Positions 50,198 to 53,795 of a stretch of 53,795 nt of DNA are shown here, piece by piece. Each line of letters starts with the position of its first letter. Within the stretch, counting starts at the first letter, position 1. The position numbers were made by a program, and so were the translations under genes. This DNA comes from Bacillota bacterium (lineage in GTDB: Bacteria > Bacillota > UBA4882 > UBA8346): positions 1 to 53,795 of the forward strand of contig JAAYHS010000079.1 of the NCBI GenBank assembly GCA_012735315.1, given 5' to 3'. Under the pieces are notes generated by a model, which saw nothing but the letters and a program-made list of their open reading frames with translations, did not search any database and was not told the DNA's origin.

Positions 50198-50317
50198 AGG
50201 AAGAAGTTATTATTTTATTCAACAAATATTTATCTCAATGTAAGTAAGTAGGAAATAGAATTGGATTGGGTTTCAATTATACTTGAACCGGTAAAATAAG
50301 TCCATTAGAGGCAAGAC

Positions 50318-52858
50318 ATGTCTGGAAAACCCCATTACATACGCTTAATTCCAATTATATTTCTTATATTAGTGATCTTTCTCCCCACAGTCAATGCGGC
50401 GAACGGCGGGAGGGTATTCGATCTAGATTTCAAGAACGCCGATATTCGCGACGTCTTTCGGACCCTGGCCAGCCAAGAAGGTGTCAGTATCTATATCGAC
50501 AATGATGTAGCGGGTAGAGTTACCATTAGCTTAAATAAGGTGAATTTTCTTGAGGCGTTGTCGATTCTTACCAAAAACAACGGCCTTACCTTTACAAAAA
50601 CCGATAATGTTTATTACATAGAACCGGCGGGAGAACCTCTCTTAAACGTCAAATATGAAGACGGAAAACTTACTCTTGAGGCCCACCGGGTTAAACTCGC
50701 CGCGGTATTGGAGCTGATATCCCAAAAAAGCGGCGTCAGCCTTGTAGCCGCCCCCGAATTGCAAGAGAAAGTTTCAATCCGAATCGGACCCGCCCCTTTG
50801 AAAGACGCGATTGAAGCCTTATTGAACAGAACCAACTGTATCGGTGAAAATATCGGCCAAGTTACGATCGTCCGCAAGAAATCCACCGCTCAATATTCCT
50901 TTACCGTAAATTATCAGGATAACCTTTTAACAGTCGACGCCCGGGATATTCCCTTGCCGGTTATCTGTCGAACGATTACCGAAAAAACCGGGGTCTCAAT
51001 CATCCCCGATCAAAATTTAACCCAAAATATCACCATCTTCTTTCAGAACCTTTCAATCCCCGATAGTTTAACCGTTTTATGCGAACCCAACGGCTTAATT
51101 TTCTTCAAAGAGGGCGACGCTTACCGAATCGCCCGCCGCGATGGGAATTACCGAATCCGGTATCAAGACAATCTGCTTTCCGTTGATTGCGACGGAATTG
51201 ACATCACGGTATTGGCTAAGGAAATCGCGCGGCAAACCGGTATCAATATCATGCTCGACCGGGACGTCCGGGGCGCTGTTACGGCCCATTTTCAAAATCT
51301 CCCGCTATTTCAGGGGCTCACGATTATCATCGAAAACCATGGCTGGATCATTGAAAAACAGCCCACTCATTATATCATCAGAACCGATATCGCTCAAAAT
51401 AGAAACATCCGCATTTTCTACGATCCGGAAACCGAACTTTTTAACGTCGACATTAAAACCGCTCAATTAACTCAGATCCTGGATGAAATGGCCCGGAAAG
51501 CCGGGTTTAACTTGGTGGTATTGTCCCAGGTGAACTGGAGCGTTAATAATATCCGTCTTCAAGGTTACAGTTTCACTCAGGTGATGGATTTTCTCTTTAA
51601 GGGAACCATCTTTACTTATAAGTATATGGATGGCGTCTATCTGGTCGGCGACGGTTTGATTGTCCGGCCGGAAAACAGAGATTTCGCCACGGTGAAGATC
51701 TATCCGATCAAATACATGAAAGCCGAGCTATTACTTAATTCTTTACCTCCGATTTTCCCCCGTTCAAATATCGTCCAGCTTCCGGAGAAAAACGCCTTGA
51801 TCGTGACCGGCCCGGAGCACATTCATCAATTATTCACCGATTATCTGTCTCAGATCGACGTCACCTCCATCGATGATATGACCGAAGTGATTAAGATAAA
51901 ATACCTGAAAGCCGAAGATGTTTTAAAGCTGATTCCGCCGTCGATACCCAAAACCGACCTGGTTGTCTTGAAGGAAGCCAACGCCATCGTAGTTAGAGGA
52001 CCGCAAAGTTTAATCCATCAGGTACAAAGTTTTATCGATAAAATCGACCAAGTGAACCCGTTAATCGTCTTTGACATTATGGTGGTCCAAATATCCGGTT
52101 CCAAAGGGTTTAGCTGGAATCCACCAACTGGAACAGTTGATCTTAGCGGTGGTAAGGAATTAAAGATTGAAGAGGGTGGCATTTTTACGTTTTCAGAAAC
52201 AACAAATACTCAACAAAGCGGTTCATTAAAAGCTCTTTTAGAAACCGGCCACGCTAAAATCTTAGCTAATCCGACGATAACTACTTTAAACGGGTATGCC
52301 GCCAAGTTTAATGTTTCCACCAAACGGAATTATGAAGTAACGACTGCGGAAACTACAGCTTCGGACGGTACTTCCAGCATCGGTCACACGGTAAAAACCT
52401 ATGAATCCGGTTTAAGACTTAGCATCACTCCGTGGGTATCGGCAAACAATCAGATTACCATGGAGATCAAACCGGAATTCAGCGAATTCGGCGACCCTGC
52501 GGAAGGACAAGATCTACCCAGTACTTTTGAGCGTTCGACCGAAACCACCCTCCGGGTCAATGACGGTGAAACCATCATCATCAGCGGTCTCAAAAACACC
52601 CGTAAGGAAAAAACCGTTTCCAAAGTTCCAATCCTAGGACATATTCCGATTATAGGCCTATTGTTTACCAAATACACGACCAAGGATGTTCAGGACGAAT
52701 TCGTAATTGTGATCACTCCGACTCTAGTATTCGATCAAATACCGACTTCAACTGAAAATCAGTTACAGAAGTTTAGTCCGAATGTAAAATTCGAAATCGA
52801 TCCGGACTCGGTGACTGAGGAAGAGAAGAAGAAGCATAAAATTAAAGATAAGAAATGA
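50318..52858 (+). CDS. gspD: Type II secretion secretin GspD with five N0/STN-like modules
   Basis: GspD forms the outer-membrane channel. The 846-aa product has a signal peptide (LIPIIFLILVIFLPTVNA). Five consecutive STN-like modules follow, at about 33-102, 108-186, 196-273, 278-356 and 365-447; modules 3 and 4 share YQDNLLTVDARDI and YQDNLLSVDCDGI. Two KH-like N1-type domains (VKIYPIKYMKAELLLNSLPP; IKIKYLKAEDVLKLIPPSIP) precede the secretin domain with SLKALLETGHAKILANPTIT and VPILGHIPIIGLLFT. Usual GspD has one N0 module. The C-terminus is Lys/Glu-rich. AGAGG lies six bases before ATG. It is transcribed away from gspE-gspC. Confidence 0.95.
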   Translation: MSGKPHYIRLIPIIFLILVIFLPTVNAANGGRVFDLDFKNADIRDVFRTLASQEGVSIYIDNDVAGRVTISLNKVNFLEALSILTKNNGLTFTKTDNVYYIEPAGEPLLNVKYEDGKLTLEAHRVKLAAVLELISQKSGVSLVAAPELQEKVSIRIGPAPLKDAIEALLNRTNCIGENIGQVTIVRKKSTAQYSFTVNYQDNLLTVDARDIPLPVICRTITEKTGVSIIPDQNLTQNITIFFQNLSIPDSLTVLCEPNGLIFFKEGDAYRIARRDGNYRIRYQDNLLSVDCDGIDITVLAKEIARQTGINIMLDRDVRGAVTAHFQNLPLFQGLTIIIENHGWIIEKQPTHYIIRTDIAQNRNIRIFYDPETELFNVDIKTAQLTQILDEMARKAGFNLVVLSQVNWSVNNIRLQGYSFTQVMDFLFKGTIFTYKYMDGVYLVGDGLIVRPENRDFATVKIYPIKYMKAELLLNSLPPIFPRSNIVQLPEKNALIVTGPEHIHQLFTDYLSQIDVTSIDDMTEVIKIKYLKAEDVLKLIPPSIPKTDLVVLKEANAIVVRGPQSLIHQVQSFIDKIDQVNPLIVFDIMVVQISGSKGFSWNPPTGTVDLSGGKELKIEEGGIFTFSETTNTQQSGSLKALLETGHAKILANPTITTLNGYAAKFNVSTKRNYEVTTAETTASDGTSSIGHTVKTYESGLRLSITPWVSANNQITMEIKPEFSEFGDPAEGQDLPSTFERSTETTLRVNDGETIIISGLKNTRKEKTVSKVPILGHIPIIGLLFTKYTTKDVQDEFVIVITPTLVFDQIPTSTENQLQKFSPNVKFEIDPDSVTEEEKKKHKIKDKK

Positions 52859-52884
52859 TATAAATTATGGCGAGGAACAATAGC

Positions 52885-53223
52885 CGCCGCTAATTTTTCC
52901 GGAGGAGAGTCCTTCATCAAATAGCTCAAAGCGCCGGCTTCAATTGCCGCAATTACCTCGCCATCCTCGCAAAAACTGGACAACACGATCACCCGGGTAG
53001 GGATGTTGGCGGCTTTAATGGTCCGGATCAATTGAATTCCACTCCACCCCGGCAGATGAAGATCGATCACGGCCACATCGGGTTCGGTTTTGCGGATCCC
53101 TTCCCAGGCCGCTTCCCCGTCTCCCGCCTCCCCCACTATTTCGATCCCGCCTTGGGTAGCGAGAAAAGCCTTTAACCCTTGACGAACCAAGGGATGATCA
53201 TCCACAATAAAGACTTTGATCAA
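52885..53223 (-). pseudogene. Response regulator truncated after the receiver domain
   Basis: TTG 53223 opens a NarL-type receiver: VFIVDDHPLVRQGLKAF, EPDVAVIDLHLPGWSG (phospho-accepting Asp about residue 54), VIVLSS and LMKDSPPEKLAAAI. After Ile about 113 the frame runs into sequence unrelated to this family: the antisense of the gspD 3' end, stopping at 52759. The LuxR-type HTH output domain is missing. Only about 27 nt separate the broken end from the gspD stop, which suggests a deletion joined the two genes. No sensor kinase is adjacent. Confidence 0.82.
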
Positions 53224-53239
53224 GGCTGCCGCACCATCC

Positions 53240-53377
53240 TTATCGGTTATTCCGTCGCTTCATCTTAAAACTTTGAGCGCCGTAAAAACAAAACACAGCG
53301 GTTAACAAAGAAATAAAAACCAAGACTAAATAAAGAATTATTATTATATTCCGGGTCTTTGCGTATCGGTCGTATCT
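53240..53377 (-). other. In-frame membrane-helix fragment after the flavodoxin-like stop
   Basis: Directly after the TAG of the flavodoxin-like fragment the same frame stays open for 45 codons to TAA at 53240. It reads RYDRYAKTRN, then a hydrophobic helix (IIIILYLVLVFISLLTAVFC) and a basic end (FKMKRRNNR). It has no start codon with a ribosome site. It could be the former C-terminal membrane anchor of the preceding protein, cut off by a nonsense mutation, or an unrelated gene remnant. Confidence 0.4.
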
Positions 53378-53676
53378 CTATTTTAGAGTGGAACCAATGC
53401 GATAAGCTAATTTCATCGTCTGATCATGAGCTTTTCTCTTAAACCTGAAAAGGGTATCCGCCTCAACAATTTTCTTCATTAAAATCCCTTTCATTTCAGC
53501 TTGAATAAAGGCTTTCAGCACATAATGAACTTGCTTTATTTGTTGATCTCGCTTACTCGGGTTGGAACAGGTTACTACCGTAATAAATTTTTTATCCTTA
53601 AAGGGTTTATTCTTTTTAAAGTCGTTTAAGTAATTCAAGGCCAGCTTGGACTTGCCTAGAAACCCGACGGGTACTA
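53378..53676 (-). pseudogene. Flavodoxin/FMN-reductase-like fragment, 5' truncated
   Basis: The frame is open from the IS end at about 53676. It reads IVPVGFLGKSKLALNYLNDF, then FKDKKFITVVTCSNP and LKAFIQAEMKGILMKKIVEA, before the TAG at 53378. The pattern (target loop, then a K-x-[FVA]-x-x-V-T strand followed by a helix) resembles the C-terminal half of flavodoxin-like NAD(P)H oxidoreductases; this is a weak match. The N-terminal FMN-binding half is missing and an IS3-type element occupies its place. Confidence 0.5.
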
Positions 53677-53795
53677 TGTCAATAAAAAGTACAACCTAAA
53701 CTGGGACAGATTCCCATTACCCAGTTTTTGCCAAGGAGTTTTTTAATTGAGCGTAATAATACTCTTCATATTCTTGCGGTGATAGATATCCACAG
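53677..53795 (-). mobile_element. End of an IS3-family (IS150-like) insertion sequence
   Basis: The last codons of a transposase run in from the window edge: minus-strand GYLSPQEYEEYYYAQLKNSL and a stop at 53717, the C-terminal signature of IS150-type OrfB. About 40 nt beyond the stop a plausible terminal repeat begins TGTCAATAAAAAGTACAACC at 53677, followed by host sequence. The rest of the element lies outside the window. Confidence 0.75.
53717..53795 (-). CDS. IS3-family transposase OrfB, C-terminal end only
   Basis: The 25 visible codons read CGYLSPQEYEEYYYAQLKNS and then LAKTG and a stop. The G-Y-L-S-P-x-E-Y-E motif closes the integrase domain of IS3/IS150 transposases. The upstream DDE domain is beyond the window. 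Confidence 0.78.
   Translation of the reverse strand, partial: CGYLSPQEYEEYYYAQLKNSLAKTG

Overview
The window reads as chromosome of a motile, probably spore-forming bacterium of the Firmicutes (Clostridia or Limnochordia type) that has an outer membrane. Three things support this. The flagellar operon has Firmicutes order and a CheC-FliN fusion (FliY). A SleB-type cell-wall hydrolase is present. There is also a nearly complete type II secretion (Gsp) locus with a secretin, which needs an outer membrane. No 16S rRNA or universal marker set is in view, so the placement is inference.

Layout. (1) 1-21404, minus strand: one long flagellar/chemotaxis operon. In transcription order it is flgB-flgC-fliE-fliF-fliG-fliH-fliI-fliJ-motE-like-fliK-flgD-TIGR02530-flgE, then flbD-motA-motB-fliL-fliM-fliY-cheY-fliO-fliP-fliQ-fliR-flhB, with flhB cut by the window edge. 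Sigma-D-like promoter matches precede flgB and flbD, and a perfect hairpin separates the two halves. The hook parts are unusual: FlgE is 753 aa with duplicated modules, and FlgD carries three tandem copies of its C-terminal module. (2) 21690-24923, minus: a four-gene operon that alternates DUF1538 membrane proteins with PII-like proteins in a single-single-double-double pattern, preceded by a leader of about 300 nt. This is the best candidate for an under-described system. (3) 25318-29242, minus: holA-comEC-comEA (DNA polymerase delta subunit and DNA uptake). (4) 29.3-34.5 kb: a sparse region with a putative small RNA ending in a strong terminator, a SleB-like hydrolase, a secreted protein of unknown function, a decayed REP-associated transposase, tRNA-Glu(CUC), tRNA-Gln(CUG), gltX and two very small ORFs. 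(5) 34623-38909, minus: an MrfA-like helicase overlapping the methylthioadenosine salvage genes mtnP and mtnA. (6) 39.1-41.2 kb: a small coiled-coil protein, a palindrome/direct-repeat patch and a secreted M48 metalloprotease with an Ada-like cysteine motif. (7) 41345-52858: the type II secretion locus, gspE-F-G-H-I-J-K-L-M-C on the minus strand and gspD diverging on the plus strand. (8) 52.8-53.8 kb: debris consisting of a response regulator without its output domain, a flavodoxin-like fragment, and the end of an IS3-family element.

How the genes work together. Region 1 builds and powers the flagellum: rod, MS/C rings, export apparatus, hook and stator. Region 2 probably moves a cation under control of PII-like sensors. 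Region 3 combines DNA uptake and replication. Region 7 secretes folded proteins across an outer membrane through a secretin whose periplasmic part is extended by five tandem N0/STN-like modules instead of one. No prepilin peptidase, LPS gene or histidine kinase partner lies inside the window.
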